From positions 61,632 to 125,631 of the forward strand of contig DATGLP010000014.1 of NCBI GenBank assembly GCA_035294085.1: DNA of 64,000 nt. Direction: 5' to 3'. Every line of letters begins with the position of its first letter. Within the stretch, counting starts at the first letter, position 1. This DNA comes from Acidimicrobiales bacterium. GTDB lineage: Bacteria; Actinomycetota; Acidimicrobiia; Acidimicrobiales; Bog-793. The notes under the pieces are model-generated. The model saw only the letters and a list, made by a program, of their open reading frames with translations, searched no databases and was not told the DNA's origin. This document shows positions 21,720 to 30,905 of this stretch, piece after piece. Position numbers and translations under genes: made by a program.

Positions 21720-22634
21720 ATGGACGCCGTGGTCGTCGAGGGCCTCGCCAAGCGCTACGGCAGCCTCCAGGCCGTGCGCGGCGTCTCGTTCCGGGTGCGC
21801 CGCGGCGAGGTGTTCGCGCTGCTCGGGCCGAACGGCGCGGGCAAGACGACGACGGTCGAGATCCTCGAGGGCTTCCGCGAACGCGACGGTGGCCGGGTCG
21901 AGGTCCTCGGGCAGGACCCCCGGTCCCGGGAGCGTGCCTTCCGGGCACGCCTCGGCATCGTGCTCCAGGAGCTCGCCGTCGAGCCGATGCTCACGGTGCG
22001 CGAGGCCGTGGCGCGCAACGCCGGCTACTACCCCAACCCGCGACCGGTCGACGAGGTGATCGAGCTCGTCGGCCTGCGCGACAAGGCGGGCACGAGGGTG
22101 AAGCTGCTCTCGGGCGGCCAGCAGCGCCGCCTCGACGTCGCCCTCGGGATCGTCGGGCGTCCCGAGCTCCTCTTCCTCGACGAGCCGACGACCGGGTTCG
22201 ACCCCTCGGCCCGGCGCGACGCCTGGGAGCTCGTGCGCTCGCTCAGCGACGGCGGGACGACGATCATCCTCACGACGCACTACATGGACGAGGCGGAGGC
22301 GCTCGCCGATCGAGTCGCCGTCATCGCGAGCGGCGCGATCGTCGCCGAGGGCCCCCCGGCGTCGCTCGGCGGGCGCGACGTCGGCGAGGCACGCATCCGC
22401 TTCCGCCTCCCGCCGGGTTCCCCGGCGCCCGAGCTGCGCGGCGTCGCGGTGCGCGTCGAGGACGGCCTCGTCGAGGTGGCGACCGACGAGGAGGTCGCCG
22501 TCCTCCACGAGCTCACCGGGTGGTCCCTCGAGCACCACGTCGAGCTGGTGGGCCTCACCGTCGAGCGCCTCACGCTCGAGGACGTCTACCTCCGCCTCAC
22601 CGCCACGGCGCCCGAGGTGGAGGCGAGCCGATGA
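21720..22634 (+). CDS. ABC-2 type transporter ATP-binding protein
   Basis: A 304-residue ATPase with Walker [11 protein letters not shown]-loop VLQELAVEP, signature LSGGQQRR, Walker [10 protein letters not shown] and a switch His (LTTHYMDE). About 80 C-terminal residues form the DrrA-like extension. With the next gene it makes a two-component ABC-2 exporter, probably for a drug or lipid; the substrate cannot be read. A TAGCCT (21706-21711) eight bases before the ATG suggests a leaderless transcript. Confidence 0.92.
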   Translation: MDAVVVEGLAKRYGSLQAVRGVSFRVRRGEVFALLGPNGAGKTTTVEILEGFRERDGGRVEVLGQDPRSRERAFRARLGIVLQELAVEPMLTVREAVARNAGYYPNPRPVDEVIELVGLRDKAGTRVKLLSGGQQRRLDVALGIVGRPELLFLDEPTTGFDPSARRDAWELVRSLSDGGTTIILTTHYMDEAEALADRVAVIASGAIVAEGPPASLGGRDVGEARIRFRLPPGSPAPELRGVAVRVEDGLVEVATDEEVAVLHELTGWSLEHHVELVGLTVERLTLEDVYLRLTATAPEVEASR

Positions 22635-23413
22635 GGCTCGCCGGCGTGCGGCGGGACCTGCGCCTCGTGGCCCGCCAGGTCTACTACGAGCAGCTCGCGT
22701 TCTGGCGCAACCCCTTCGGCGCGATCTTCACCATCGGCTTCTCCGTCATCTTCCTCCTCCTCCTCGCCTCCAGCGCGAGCGCGCGCCTCCGGCAGATCGG
22801 CGACATCCGCGCCGTCCAGTACTACGTCCCGGGCTTCGCCGCCTACGGCGTGATGTCCGCCTGCTTCAACACCCTCGCCGTCAACCTCGTCGGGCGGCGC
22901 GAGACGGGTCTGCTGAAGCGGCTGCGGCTCAGCCCCCTGCCGACCTGGGCGCTACTGGCGGGGATCTTCTGCAACCTCATCCTCATCTCGGCGCTGCAGG
23001 TCGCGCTCCTGCTCATGATCGGCCACTTCGCCTACGGGGCGCTGCTGCCGCGCAACGTCGGCGCGTTCGTCCTCGCGCTCGCCGCGGGCGTCGTGTGCTT
23101 CAGCGCGCTCGGCGTCGCCGTCTCCTCGCTGCTCCCGAACCAGGAGGCTGCGGGCCCGATCATCGGGATCGTCTACTTCGTCCTCCTCTTCCTCTCCGGC
23201 CTGTGGTTCTACCTGCCCCCTCGCTCGGGACTCGCGAGGGTGGCGGACTACTTCCCCGTCCGCCACTTCCTCCTCGCGGTGCAGGCGCCCTTCGAGTTCC
23301 AGGCGAAGGTCTCGCCCTGGTCGTTCGGCGACCTCGCGGCGCTCCTCGTCTGGGGGGCGGCTGCGACCGCCGTCGCGCTGCGCCGCTTCCGCTGGGAGCC
23401 GCGGCACCACTAG
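22631..23413 (+). CDS. ABC-2 type transporter permease
   Basis: A 260-residue membrane protein with six helices in the ABC-2 layout: the first near residues 30-50, and the conserved extracellular FLSGLWFYLPP segment before the last helix. The ATG overlaps the ATPase stop (ATGA). A DrrB-like single permease paired with the upstream ATPase. Confidence 0.9.
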   Translation: MRLAGVRRDLRLVARQVYYEQLAFWRNPFGAIFTIGFSVIFLLLLASSASARLRQIGDIRAVQYYVPGFAAYGVMSACFNTLAVNLVGRRETGLLKRLRLSPLPTWALLAGIFCNLILISALQVALLLMIGHFAYGALLPRNVGAFVLALAAGVVCFSALGVAVSSLLPNQEAAGPIIGIVYFVLLFLSGLWFYLPPRSGLARVADYFPVRHFLLAVQAPFEFQAKVSPWSFGDLAALLVWGAAATAVALRRFRWEPRHH

Positions 23414-23518
23414 CTACCTACCTCGCTACCTCGCCACCGGCGGCGTCGCGCCGCGCGAGCGCGCTCGGCGACCTGCGGCGCCCGCCGCCGTGCACTCGCG
23501 CGCCCCGCGGCTCGGGCG

Positions 23519-24091
23519 CTAGCTCGACCAGCCCTCGCGCCGCGCCCGGCGCGGGACGCGCGCACGCCCGTCGAGGAGCTCGAGCAGCTCGACGCGGGCC
23601 CGGGCCACCCGGGAGCGGATCGTCCCGAGCGGGCACCCGCAGACCTCTGCCGCCTCGTCGTAGGAGAGGCCGAGCACCTGGGTGAGGACGAAGGCGGCGC
23701 GGCGCTCGGGCTCGAGGCGCCGGACGAGGTCCGCGAGGGCGGCGTGCTCGGCGGCGTCGGCGGCGACGAGCTCGTCACGGGGCGTACCCGCGGCGAGGGT
23801 ACCCGCCTCGCGACGACGCCTGGTCCGGGACCGCAGGTCGTCCATGCACGCGTGCCTCGCGATGGCGAGGAGCCAGGTCCGCGCCGAGGCGTCGGCCCTG
23901 AACCGAGGCAGCGCCCGGACGGCGCGGACGAAGACCTCCTGGACCAGGTCCTCTGTCGCCTGGCGGTCACCGAGGGAGGCACAGAACCGCCACACCTGCT
24001 CGTAGGCGAGCTCGACGAACTCCTCGAGCGCCTGGTCGTCACCGGCCCGGGCACGCAGCGCGGCACGGGTGAGCTCGTCCACGCGCGCCAA
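23519..24091 (-). CDS. ECF-type RNA polymerase sigma factor
   Basis: A 190-residue group 4 sigma factor. Region 2 has ATEDLVQEVFVRAVRAL with the DLVQEVF core and the FRADASARTWLLAIARHACMD helix (core RTWLLAIARH). Region 4 has LSYDEAAEVCGCPLGTIRSRVARAR, whose G-T-I-R-S-R is the DNA-recognition helix. The start is uncertain: TTG at 24091 or GTG at 24082, neither with a good ribosome binding site. It is divergent from a zinc-type anti-sigma gene, whose promoter looks ECF-like. No GGAAC box is seen in front of the sigma gene itself. Confidence 0.88.
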   Translation of the reverse strand: MARVDELTRAALRARAGDDQALEEFVELAYEQVWRFCASLGDRQATEDLVQEVFVRAVRALPRFRADASARTWLLAIARHACMDDLRSRTRRRREAGTLAAGTPRDELVAADAAEHAALADLVRRLEPERRAAFVLTQVLGLSYDEAAEVCGCPLGTIRSRVARARVELLELLDGRARVPRRARREGWSS

Positions 24092-24154
24092 GGCTACGCA
24101 GCGACCTTCGCGCGCCGCGAGCAGCCGGGAGGTACGGGGTCGAGCATCGACTCG

Positions 24155-24180
24155 GGAACCATCCGCGGCGCTCGGGCGAC
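24155..24180 (+). promoter_or_regulatory. ECF-type promoter driving the anti-sigma/redox operon
   Basis: GGAACC (24155-24160), a 16-base spacer and CGAC (24177-24180) match the GGAAC...CGTC style of ECF promoters. Transcription would start about 24187-24190, at the GTG start codon, giving a leaderless mRNA. The adjacent ECF sigma factor is the obvious candidate to use it. Confidence 0.5.
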
Positions 24181-24189
24181 TACCACCGT

Positions 24190-24969
24190 GTGGACTGCGC
24201 AACCGCCCGGGAGGAGCTCTCGTCGCGCCTCGACGGCGAGTCGGGCGGCGCCGCTCGCGAGGAGCTCGACGCCCACCTCGTCGCCTGCCGCGCCTGTCGA
24301 GCGTGGCGAGAGCGCGCCCACGAGCTCGCCCGGAGCACGAGGCTCCAGCCAGGCCCGGCGCCACGGCCGCCCGAGGCGCTCCTCCAGGCCGTGCGCGACG
24401 CACGCGCCGGGGCGCTGCCGCGTCGGGGCGCGATGGGCGCCGCCCGCGCCGCGCTCGTGGGGGTGGCCGCAGCCCAGCTCACGCTCACCGTGCCGGCTCT
24501 CGTCCTCGGCCGCGACCGCGCTGCGCCGGTGCACGTCACCCACGAGGTCGGCTCCTTCGATGCAGCCGTCGCCGTCGGGTTCCTCGTCGCAGCCTGGCGA
24601 CCGGGACGGGCGATCGGGATGCGCACCCTGATCGGCGCGGCCGCCGCCCTGCTCGTCGTCACGGCGCTCGTCGACCTCGCACTCGGCCGTACTGGCCTGC
24701 TGGACGAGGCGCCGCACCTGCTCGTCGTGGCGGGATGGCTGCTCGTGCGCCGTCTCGCGGCGCTCGCCCCCCCGTCGTGGGACCGCCCGCGCTCGCTCCG
24801 CTCGGCGCTCGCGGTCGCGACGACCGCCGCAGTGCGTCGGCCGACGGGAGCTCGCCGGGTCGCACCGGCCGAGGCGCAGCGGCCCGGAGCGGCGCGCGGG
24901 GCGTCGACGGGTGCCCTGGCGCGGCGAGCGGCGAGCACTCGACCGGCTCGCGAGGCGGCCTCCCGGTGA
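24190..24969 (+). CDS. zinc-type membrane anti-sigma factor
   Basis: The N-terminal 50 residues are a ZAS domain with the H-x3-C-x2-C motif (HLVACRAC), the fold that binds and inhibits ECF sigma factors and, in redox-responsive members, releases them when the cysteines are oxidised. A region of four hydrophobic segments (about residues 80-190) follows, then a 65-residue Arg/Ala-rich tail. The GTG at 24190 lies one helix turn after an ECF-type -10. The stop overlaps the next gene (GTGA), tying the anti-sigma to the CcdA/SCO genes. The redox role is inferred from neighbours. Confidence 0.82.
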   Translation: MDCATAREELSSRLDGESGGAAREELDAHLVACRACRAWRERAHELARSTRLQPGPAPRPPEALLQAVRDARAGALPRRGAMGAARAALVGVAAAQLTLTVPALVLGRDRAAPVHVTHEVGSFDAAVAVGFLVAAWRPGRAIGMRTLIGAAAALLVVTALVDLALGRTGLLDEAPHLLVVAGWLLVRRLAALAPPSWDRPRSLRSALAVATTAAVRRPTGARRVAPAEAQRPGAARGASTGALARRAASTRPAREAASR

Positions 24970-25895
24970 CGCTCACGCTCGCCGGCGCGACCTCGGGGCC
25001 CCTCGCCTACGCCTTCGGCCTGGGCCTCGCCGGCGCGTGCAGTCCCTGCGGGTTCCCGCTGCTCCCCGGCTACCTGGCGGTCTTCGCAGGTGCCGACGCC
25101 GAGACGGGCGCGCTCGGACGGACCGCTCGAAGTCTCGTCGCCGGCGCCTCGGTGACGGCCGGCTTCGTCCTCGTGTTCGGGCTCCTCGGTCTGCTCGTCG
25201 AGACCGGCGTGCGCCTCGTGGTGGGCTGGGTCCCCTGGGTGATGACCGTCGTCGCCGCAGCCATGACGGTGCTCGGCGTGCTCGTCGCGCTCGGCCGGCA
25301 GGTGCACCTGCGCGTGCCGAGGGTCCGCCTCGCAGGCTCGCGCCGCGTGCTCGCGATGGTGACCTTCGGCGTCGCGTACGCGCTGGGTTCGCTCAGCTGC
25401 GCCCTGCCCGTCTTCCTCGCCGGCGTGGCGGGGGCCTTCCTCCGTCTGGGCCTGCTGACCGGGACGCTCACCTTCGTCGCCTACGCCCTGGGGATGGGGC
25501 TGCTGCTCGTCGCGCTCAGCCTCGTCGTCGCCCACGCCGGCGTGCTCGCCGTGCGCCGCGTCCGGATGCTCGCGCGCCTCGTGCCCAGGGCGTCCGGCGT
25601 GGTGCTGAGCGTCGCCGGCCTGTACCTGCTCTGGTACTGGGTGAGCGACCTCGCCGCGCCGAGCCTCACGCCGGCACCGCTGCGCGTGGTGGAGGGCGCC
25701 CAGTCCGCGCTCAGCGGCTGGCTCGCCAGCTCCTCGGTGACGGTCGGCGCGGCGCTCGGCGCGGTGGTCGTCACGGCACTCCTGCTCGCCGCGATCGCGC
25801 TCGGGCGCGGCGGCGGCCGGCGGCCGGTCCGAGGCGGCGCGCCGGCGACGATCGCGCGAGGAGAGGAGCTCGGTGGCGCACGACGTGGACGATGA
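24966..25895 (+). CDS. CcdA/DsbD-type thiol-disulfide transmembrane protein
   Basis: A 309-residue protein with about seven membrane helices. Cys residues in GACSPCGFPLLPGY (helix 1) and in LGSLSCALPVFLAG (helix 4) are in the positions of the reductant-carrying pair in CcdA. It would pass electrons from cytosolic thioredoxin to extracytoplasmic proteins such as the SCO-TlpA fusion encoded next. It starts at GTG 24966 inside the anti-sigma stop and overlaps the next gene by 23 bases. A second ccdA is at 56691-57440. Confidence 0.83.
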   Translation: MTLTLAGATSGPLAYAFGLGLAGACSPCGFPLLPGYLAVFAGADAETGALGRTARSLVAGASVTAGFVLVFGLLGLLVETGVRLVVGWVPWVMTVVAAAMTVLGVLVALGRQVHLRVPRVRLAGSRRVLAMVTFGVAYALGSLSCALPVFLAGVAGAFLRLGLLTGTLTFVAYALGMGLLLVALSLVVAHAGVLAVRRVRMLARLVPRASGVVLSVAGLYLLWYWVSDLAAPSLTPAPLRVVEGAQSALSGWLASSSVTVGAALGAVVVTALLLAAIALGRGGGRRPVRGGAPATIARGEELGGARRGR

Positions 25896-27120
25896 GGGCG
25901 TGACCGTGCCCCCGCCCGGGGGCGGCGAGCCCACCGCGAGCGGTCCCGCGGCGCGCCGCCGCGGGTCGCTCCTCGCCGGCCTCGGCGCGGTCGTGCTCGG
26001 CGCGGTCCTCGCCGTCGTCCTGCTCAACGGGACCGGCACCGGCCCGAGCGGCTCCGACGTCGCCCCCGGCATCGACACGCCGGCCGCCGATCTCCTCCAG
26101 CTCGACTACCTCGGTCCAGCGAACGAGTACACGCCGGCGAACTTCACCCTCACGGACCAGTTCGGGCAGGCCGTCTCCCTCTCGCACCTGCGTGGCAAGG
26201 TGGTCCTGCTCTCGTTCAACGACGACCGGTGCACCGACCTGTGCACCCTGCTCGCGCAGGACGTCGTCGCCGCCGACCGCGACCTCGGGCCGGCGGCGAG
26301 GCGCGTCGTCTTCCTCTCGGTCAACGTGAACCCCTTCTACCCCCAGGTGCGCTACGTGAGGCAGTGGGCGCAGGACCACGGACTCGGGCACGTGGCCAAC
26401 TGGATCTCCACCACCGGCCCGGTGAACGTGCTCGGCGCGATCCGCAGGCGCTACGGCGTCTACCTCAGCGTCGACGCCCGGACGCGCACGGTGGTCCACG
26501 GCACCGAGCTCTTCTACATCGACCCCGCCGGCCGGGTCGTCGCCGTCGGCGAGTACGGCACGAACGCTGCGAGCACCGCGCTCTACGCCCATGCCATGGC
26601 CCAGATGGCCGTCGATCTCCTGCCCGCCGCCGAACGGACCGCCGTCGGCGGGCCGCCGGTGCCCGCTCCGACGGCCACGAACGCGAGCGTCGGCGCCCCT
26701 GGCCCGTCGTTCTCCCTGCCCATCCTCGGCCGATCGCGCGAGCACCTGTCGTCGACGGACCTTCGGGGTAGGTACGCCGTCCTCAGCTTCTGGGCCAGCA
26801 CGTGCACGGCCTGCCGACAGGAGATGCCCGACGTCGAGCGGGCCTACCGGGACCTCGGGCGAGACGTCGCCCTCGTCGGGGTCGACGTCGCCGACCGCCC
26901 GGACGCGGCGGCCGCAATCGCGAGGCGTCTCGGCGCCACCTACCCGCTCGTGTCCGACGCAGCCGGAACCCTCGCCGGCGCCTACCGGATCTCCGGCCTG
27001 CCCTTCACGGTGATCCTCGGGCCACGCGGCACCGTCCTCGTCCGCCATCCGGGCGACCTCACGACCGAGCAGCTCGAGTACGTCGTGAGGAGCGAGGACC
27101 AGGCGCTCGGTGGGAGCTGA
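25873..27120 (+). CDS. SCO1/SenC domain fused to a TlpA-type thioredoxin domain
   Basis: A 415-residue membrane-anchored extracytoplasmic protein. A single membrane helix (about residues 33-53) is followed by a SCO/SenC domain with the copper ligands C120-x3-C124 and H209, then a Pro/Ala linker (255-275) and a TlpA-like thioredoxin domain with C311-x2-C314. SCO proteins deliver copper to the CuA site of cytochrome oxidase, and TlpA reduces SCO and CuA cysteines; here both activities are in one chain. GTG 25873 has the ribosome binding site GAGAGGAG. CcdA upstream could reduce it and CtaG lies downstream. Confidence 0.88.
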   Translation: MAHDVDDEGVTVPPPGGGEPTASGPAARRRGSLLAGLGAVVLGAVLAVVLLNGTGTGPSGSDVAPGIDTPAADLLQLDYLGPANEYTPANFTLTDQFGQAVSLSHLRGKVVLLSFNDDRCTDLCTLLAQDVVAADRDLGPAARRVVFLSVNVNPFYPQVRYVRQWAQDHGLGHVANWISTTGPVNVLGAIRRRYGVYLSVDARTRTVVHGTELFYIDPAGRVVAVGEYGTNAASTALYAHAMAQMAVDLLPAAERTAVGGPPVPAPTATNASVGAPGPSFSLPILGRSREHLSSTDLRGRYAVLSFWASTCTACRQEMPDVERAYRDLGRDVALVGVDVADRPDAAAAIARRLGATYPLVSDAAGTLAGAYRISGLPFTVILGPRGTVLVRHPGDLTTEQLEYVVRSEDQALGGS

Positions 27121-27191
27121 ACGGTGCACCGGGGCGTCGACGCCGCTCGGCAGGCGCGCCGTGCGCCGCGCCGGCCCGACTGCGGGGACCC

Positions 27192-28250
27192 ATGTCCGTA
27201 GCTGCAGGTCACTGGCTCGCCGCCACCGGTGCGCCTCGCGCTGCGGTGCGCCTGCACGTCCTGCTGACCGGCATCCAGACCGGGCCGCTCGACCTGGTCG
27301 CTGACGCGCTCGAGCTCCTGCTGCTCGCGCTCTACGCGCTGGGACGACATCGCCTCGTCCGGCGGGGGAGGACCTGGCCCGCCTGGAACACCGCCGCCTT
27401 CGCCGCGGGCGTGGCCCTGCTGTGGATCGCCGTCGGCTCCGGCCTCGCCGCCTACGACGAGAGCAGCGCGACCCTGCACGTCGTCCAGCACGTGCTCCTG
27501 ATGATGGTGGTCCCGCCGCTCCTGGCGCTGGGCAAGCCGGTCACCCTGGCGACGCAGGCGGCGTCGCGACGGAACCAGCTCCGCATCCTGCAGGTGGTGC
27601 ACAGCCGGGCCGCGGCGACCCTCACCTTCCCCGTCGTCGTCTGGTTCCTCTACTACGGGACGATGTACGTCTACTTCATGACGGGTGCCTACCCGTACTC
27701 GATCGCCCACCCCCTGTTCCACGACGCGACCCACCTGTGGTGCCTCCTCGTCGGCTACCTCTTCTGGCATCCGCTGGTCGGCCTCGACCCCGCTCGCTGG
27801 CGCTGGTCGTACCCGGTCCGGATCGGCTCGCTCTTCCTCGGCATGCCCTTCGAGGCCTTCCTCGGGATCGGGATCTCCGAGATGCCGCATCCGATCGCGC
27901 CCGTCAACTCGCTGGCGGACACCCACAGCGCCGGCGACACGTTCTGGATCCTGTCCATGACGGCGACCGGCTTGTGCCTGGGCGTCGTGGTCCTCCAGTG
28001 GTTCGGGCAGCTGGCACGCGAGACCGCCCGCGAGGATCGTCGAGCCGAGATCGCCGCCGAGCGGAACCGGGCTCGGGCCGAGGAGCTGGGCGTGCACCTG
28101 CCGCCCGGCATGACCCTGCCCTGGTGGCGCCTGGACGAGCTCGAGGCGCGCCAGGCACGACGCGCCGGGAGCGACGTCCCCGGAGCGTCCACGCGCGCCG
28201 GGAGGGGCGAGCCGGCTGACCCTGGCGGTGCGCGCTCGGCCGAGCGGTAG
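27192..28250 (+). CDS. ctaG: cytochrome c oxidase assembly factor, caa3_CtaG family
   Basis: A 352-residue membrane protein with about seven helices. Conserved features of the caa3_CtaG family are visible: HVVQHVLLMMVVPPLLALG, a His-containing FHDATHLWCLLVGYLFWHPL segment (core LVGYLFWHPL), and the ISEMPHP loop. The family assists copper insertion into cytochrome oxidase. The C-terminal 85 residues are a charged cytosolic tail. It is the last gene of the ECF-linked operon; its end faces tsaC across about 100 bases. Confidence 0.87.
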   Translation: MSVAAGHWLAATGAPRAAVRLHVLLTGIQTGPLDLVADALELLLLALYALGRHRLVRRGRTWPAWNTAAFAAGVALLWIAVGSGLAAYDESSATLHVVQHVLLMMVVPPLLALGKPVTLATQAASRRNQLRILQVVHSRAAATLTFPVVVWFLYYGTMYVYFMTGAYPYSIAHPLFHDATHLWCLLVGYLFWHPLVGLDPARWRWSYPVRIGSLFLGMPFEAFLGIGISEMPHPIAPVNSLADTHSAGDTFWILSMTATGLCLGVVVLQWFGQLARETAREDRRAEIAAERNRARAEELGVHLPPGMTLPWWRLDELEARQARRAGSDVPGASTRAGRGEPADPGGARSAER

Positions 28251-28353
28251 GCGGGCGGCGAGCATCCTCGCCTCGCGCCCGGTGAGGACCGGTCCGGCCA
28301 CCTGCGCCCGGTTCCCGCTGCTCGTCGGCCAGCGCCTGGCACCGGCGCCGCGC

Positions 28354-28950
28354 TCACGCCGAGGCGAGCACCGCCTCGATCGCGTCGAGCGGGATCGGCC
28401 CGCGGCGTAGCTCGACCGGTCGGCCCTCCACGATCGAGACGACGCTCGAGGGCTCGCCGGCGCGCTGCCCGCCGTCGAGCAGCGCGATGGCCCCGAAGGC
28501 GGCGCGCACCTCGGCCGGGCTCGTGCACGGCGGTTCGCCGTGGCGGTTCGCGCTCGTCACCGCGAGCGGTCCGACCAGCTCGCACAGCCGGCGCACCCCC
28601 GGATCGTCCGGGCAGCGCAGCCCGACGGTGGCCGCGTCGCCCCCGACGGCCAGCTCGACGCCACGGGAACGCCGCACGACGACGGTGAGCGCGCCGGGCC
28701 AGAACGCGCGCGCGAGCGCCTCGAGCGGGCGGTGCGGCGGCGCGGCGAGCGACAGCGCCTGGTCGAGGCCGGCGACGAGGACGGGGAGGGCGAGCGCGTC
28801 GGGCCTGCCCTTCAGCTCGAAGACGCGTGCCGTCGCCGCCGGGGAGTCCGGGCGGGCCGCGAGCCCGTAGACGGTGTCGGTCGGAACGGCGACGACCTCG
28901 CCGGCGCGCAGCGCCTCGGCGAGCTCGTCGAGGCGCGGGTCCTCGCTCAC
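28354..28950 (-). CDS. tsaC: L-threonylcarbamoyladenylate synthase
   Basis: Makes the TC-AMP precursor of the tRNA modification t6A from threonine, bicarbonate and ATP. The 198-residue YrdC-domain protein has the N-terminal VPTDTVYGLAA motif, the basic KGRP loop and PLAVTSAN with the following GEPP segment. GTG 28950 overlaps the prmC stop (GTGA). Its place after prfA-prmC matches other actinobacteria. Confidence 0.93.
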   Translation of the reverse strand: MSEDPRLDELAEALRAGEVVAVPTDTVYGLAARPDSPAATARVFELKGRPDALALPVLVAGLDQALSLAAPPHRPLEALARAFWPGALTVVVRRSRGVELAVGGDAATVGLRCPDDPGVRRLCELVGPLAVTSANRHGEPPCTSPAEVRAAFGAIALLDGGQRAGEPSSVVSIVEGRPVELRRGPIPLDAIEAVLASA

Positions 28951-29786
28951 CAACGGGCCACGAGGACGCGCCTGCGCCCGGCGAGGTCACGCTGGACCGC
29001 CGCCTCACGGGCGCCGGCGCGCGCCGCGAGCGCCAGGACCTCGTCTGCCTGGTGCGGAGCGAGCTCGAGCACGAGCGAGCCACCCGGCGAGAGGTGGTCC
29101 GGGGCGCCCGAGACGACGACCTCGATCGCCTCCAGGCCCGTCGGCCCCGCCACGAGTGCCTCCTTCGGCTCGTGGTCGCGCACGACCGGGTCGAGGCGTT
29201 CCCACTCCGCCACGGCGAGGTAGGGGGGGTTCGAGACGATGCAGTCGAACGCGGCCGGGGACGCGGCCCCGAGGGCCTCGTAGAAGTCGCCTTCGACGAG
29301 CTCGACGCGGGCCGCCACGGCGGACGGCAGGCGCTCGAGGTTCGCCCGCGCCAGCTCGAGCGCGGCGCGCGAGGCCTCGACGGCCACGACCGCGGCCCCG
29401 CCCTCGAGCGCGAGCGCGAGCGCGATGGCGCCCGAGCCCGTGCCGAGGTCGGCGGCACGTGCCGGCGCCGGGTGCCGCGCGAGCTCAGCGAGCGCGTGCT
29501 CCACGACGACCTCGGTCTCGGGTCGGGGGATGAGGGCACGGCAGTCGACGAGGAGGTCGAGGGAGCGGAAGCCCCAGTGGCCGAGCACGTACTGGAGGGG
29601 CTCGCCTGCGAGCCGCCGCCTCGTCGCCGCCTCGAGCGCGGCGAGCGCCCCCGGGCTCGGCGCCTCGTCGAGGCGCGGCGCGAGCCGCGCGAGGTCGCTC
29701 CCGGCGACCTCCTCGAGGAGCAGGCGCGCCTCGTGGCGGGCGCCGAGGACCCCCGCGGTGGTCCCGAGCAGCTCCCGCCAGGTCAC
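28947..29786 (-). CDS. prmC: release factor glutamine methyltransferase
   Basis: Methylates the Gln of the GGQ motif in release factors. The 279-residue SAM-dependent enzyme has a helical N-domain, the SAM-binding loop ADLGTGSGAIAL and the catalytic SNPPYL motif. The ATG overlaps the prfA stop by four bases, so it is co-translated with its own substrate gene. Confidence 0.95.
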   Translation of the reverse strand: MTWRELLGTTAGVLGARHEARLLLEEVAGSDLARLAPRLDEAPSPGALAALEAATRRRLAGEPLQYVLGHWGFRSLDLLVDCRALIPRPETEVVVEHALAELARHPAPARAADLGTGSGAIALALALEGGAAVVAVEASRAALELARANLERLPSAVAARVELVEGDFYEALGAASPAAFDCIVSNPPYLAVAEWERLDPVVRDHEPKEALVAGPTGLEAIEVVVSGAPDHLSPGGSLVLELAPHQADEVLALAARAGAREAAVQRDLAGRRRVLVARW

Positions 29787-30862
29787 GGCGAGCCGTCGGC
29801 CTGCGCGAGCTGGCGGCGGCGCTCGTCCTCGAGCAGGGCGTCGACGAGCTCGTCGAGCTCCCCGTCGAGGATGCGATCGAGCTTGTAGAGGGTGAGGCCG
29901 ATCCGGTGGTCGGTGACCCGGTTCTCCTTGAAGTTGTAGGTGCGGATCTTGTCCGCCCGACCACCGGCGCCGACCTGGGCGCGCCGCGCGCTCGAGAGCT
30001 CCTGGGCCCTGCGGTCCTGCTCGAGCTTCAACAGGCGCGCTCGCAGGACCTGGAGGGCCTTCGCCCGGTTCTGGATCTGGCTCTTCTCGTCCTGCATCGC
30101 CACGACGAGCCCGGTCGGCAGGTGCGTGATGCGCACCGCCGAGTCCGTCGTGTTCACGGACTGGCCACCGGGGCCGGTCGAGCGGTAGACGTCGATCCTC
30201 AGGTCGGCAGGGTCGATCTCGACCTCCACCTCGTCGGCCTCGGGCAGCACGGTGACCGCGGCAGAGGAGGTGTGCACCCGGCCCTGCGACTCGGTCACCG
30301 GGACCCGCTGGACGCGGTGGGTGCCGCCCTCGTGCTTGAGGCGCTGCCAGGCCGTGTCGCCCTTCACGACGAACGTCGCCTCGTCGATGCCGCCGAGGTC
30401 CGAGGCCTGCACCTCGAGGGGCTCGACCCGCCAGGCGTTGCGCTCCGCGTAGCGCAGGTACATCTCGTAGAGGTCCTTGGCGAACAGGTTCGCCTCCTCG
30501 CCGCCCTCCGCCCCGCGAACGGTGACGATCACGTTGCGCCCGTCGTTGGGGTCCCGCGGGAGCAGGAGCTGCCGGAGCTCGGCCTCGCAGGCCGAGAGGC
30601 GCGCCTCCGCCTCGGCGAGCTCGGCGCGCACGAGGTCGCGGCTGTCGGGCGGGGCCTCCTCGAGCAGCTCCCTCGCCGCGTCGCGATCCGCGCGCGCCGC
30701 CGCGAGCGCCTCGAGGGCGCGCTCGATCGGCTCGAGCTCCTTGTGCCGGCGCGAGAGGGCGAGGAAGGCCCGCCGGTCCCGCGCGACCGCGGGGTCGGCG
30801 AGGCGCGCCACGACGTGCGCGTACTCGCGGCGCAGCTCCTCGAAGCGCTCGAGATCTCCCAC
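29783..30862 (-). CDS. prfA: peptide chain release factor 1
   Basis: Terminates translation at UAA and UAG. The 359-residue protein has the class-defining PxT tripeptide as P188-V-T190 (RF2 would have SPF), and the peptidyl-hydrolysis GGQ at 232-234 in STGPGGQSVN. N- and C-domain lengths are normal. It lies downstream of rho and rpmE. Confidence 0.97.
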   Translation of the reverse strand: MGDLERFEELRREYAHVVARLADPAVARDRRAFLALSRRHKELEPIERALEALAAARADRDAARELLEEAPPDSRDLVRAELAEAEARLSACEAELRQLLLPRDPNDGRNVIVTVRGAEGGEEANLFAKDLYEMYLRYAERNAWRVEPLEVQASDLGGIDEATFVVKGDTAWQRLKHEGGTHRVQRVPVTESQGRVHTSSAAVTVLPEADEVEVEIDPADLRIDVYRSTGPGGQSVNTTDSAVRITHLPTGLVVAMQDEKSQIQNRAKALQVLRARLLKLEQDRRAQELSSARRAQVGAGGRADKIRTYNFKENRVTDHRIGLTLYKLDRILDGELDELVDALLEDERRRQLAQADGSP

Positions 30863-30905
30863 CGCCGCAGGTTACCGGCTCGAGGGCGCCGACCTGCGAG
30901 CGCGC

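Noticed and set aside
28286..28295. GGACCGGTCC palindrome between ctaG and tsaC as a terminator
   Set aside because: It is a self-complementary 10-mer without a loop and would form only a very small hairpin; too weak to call.
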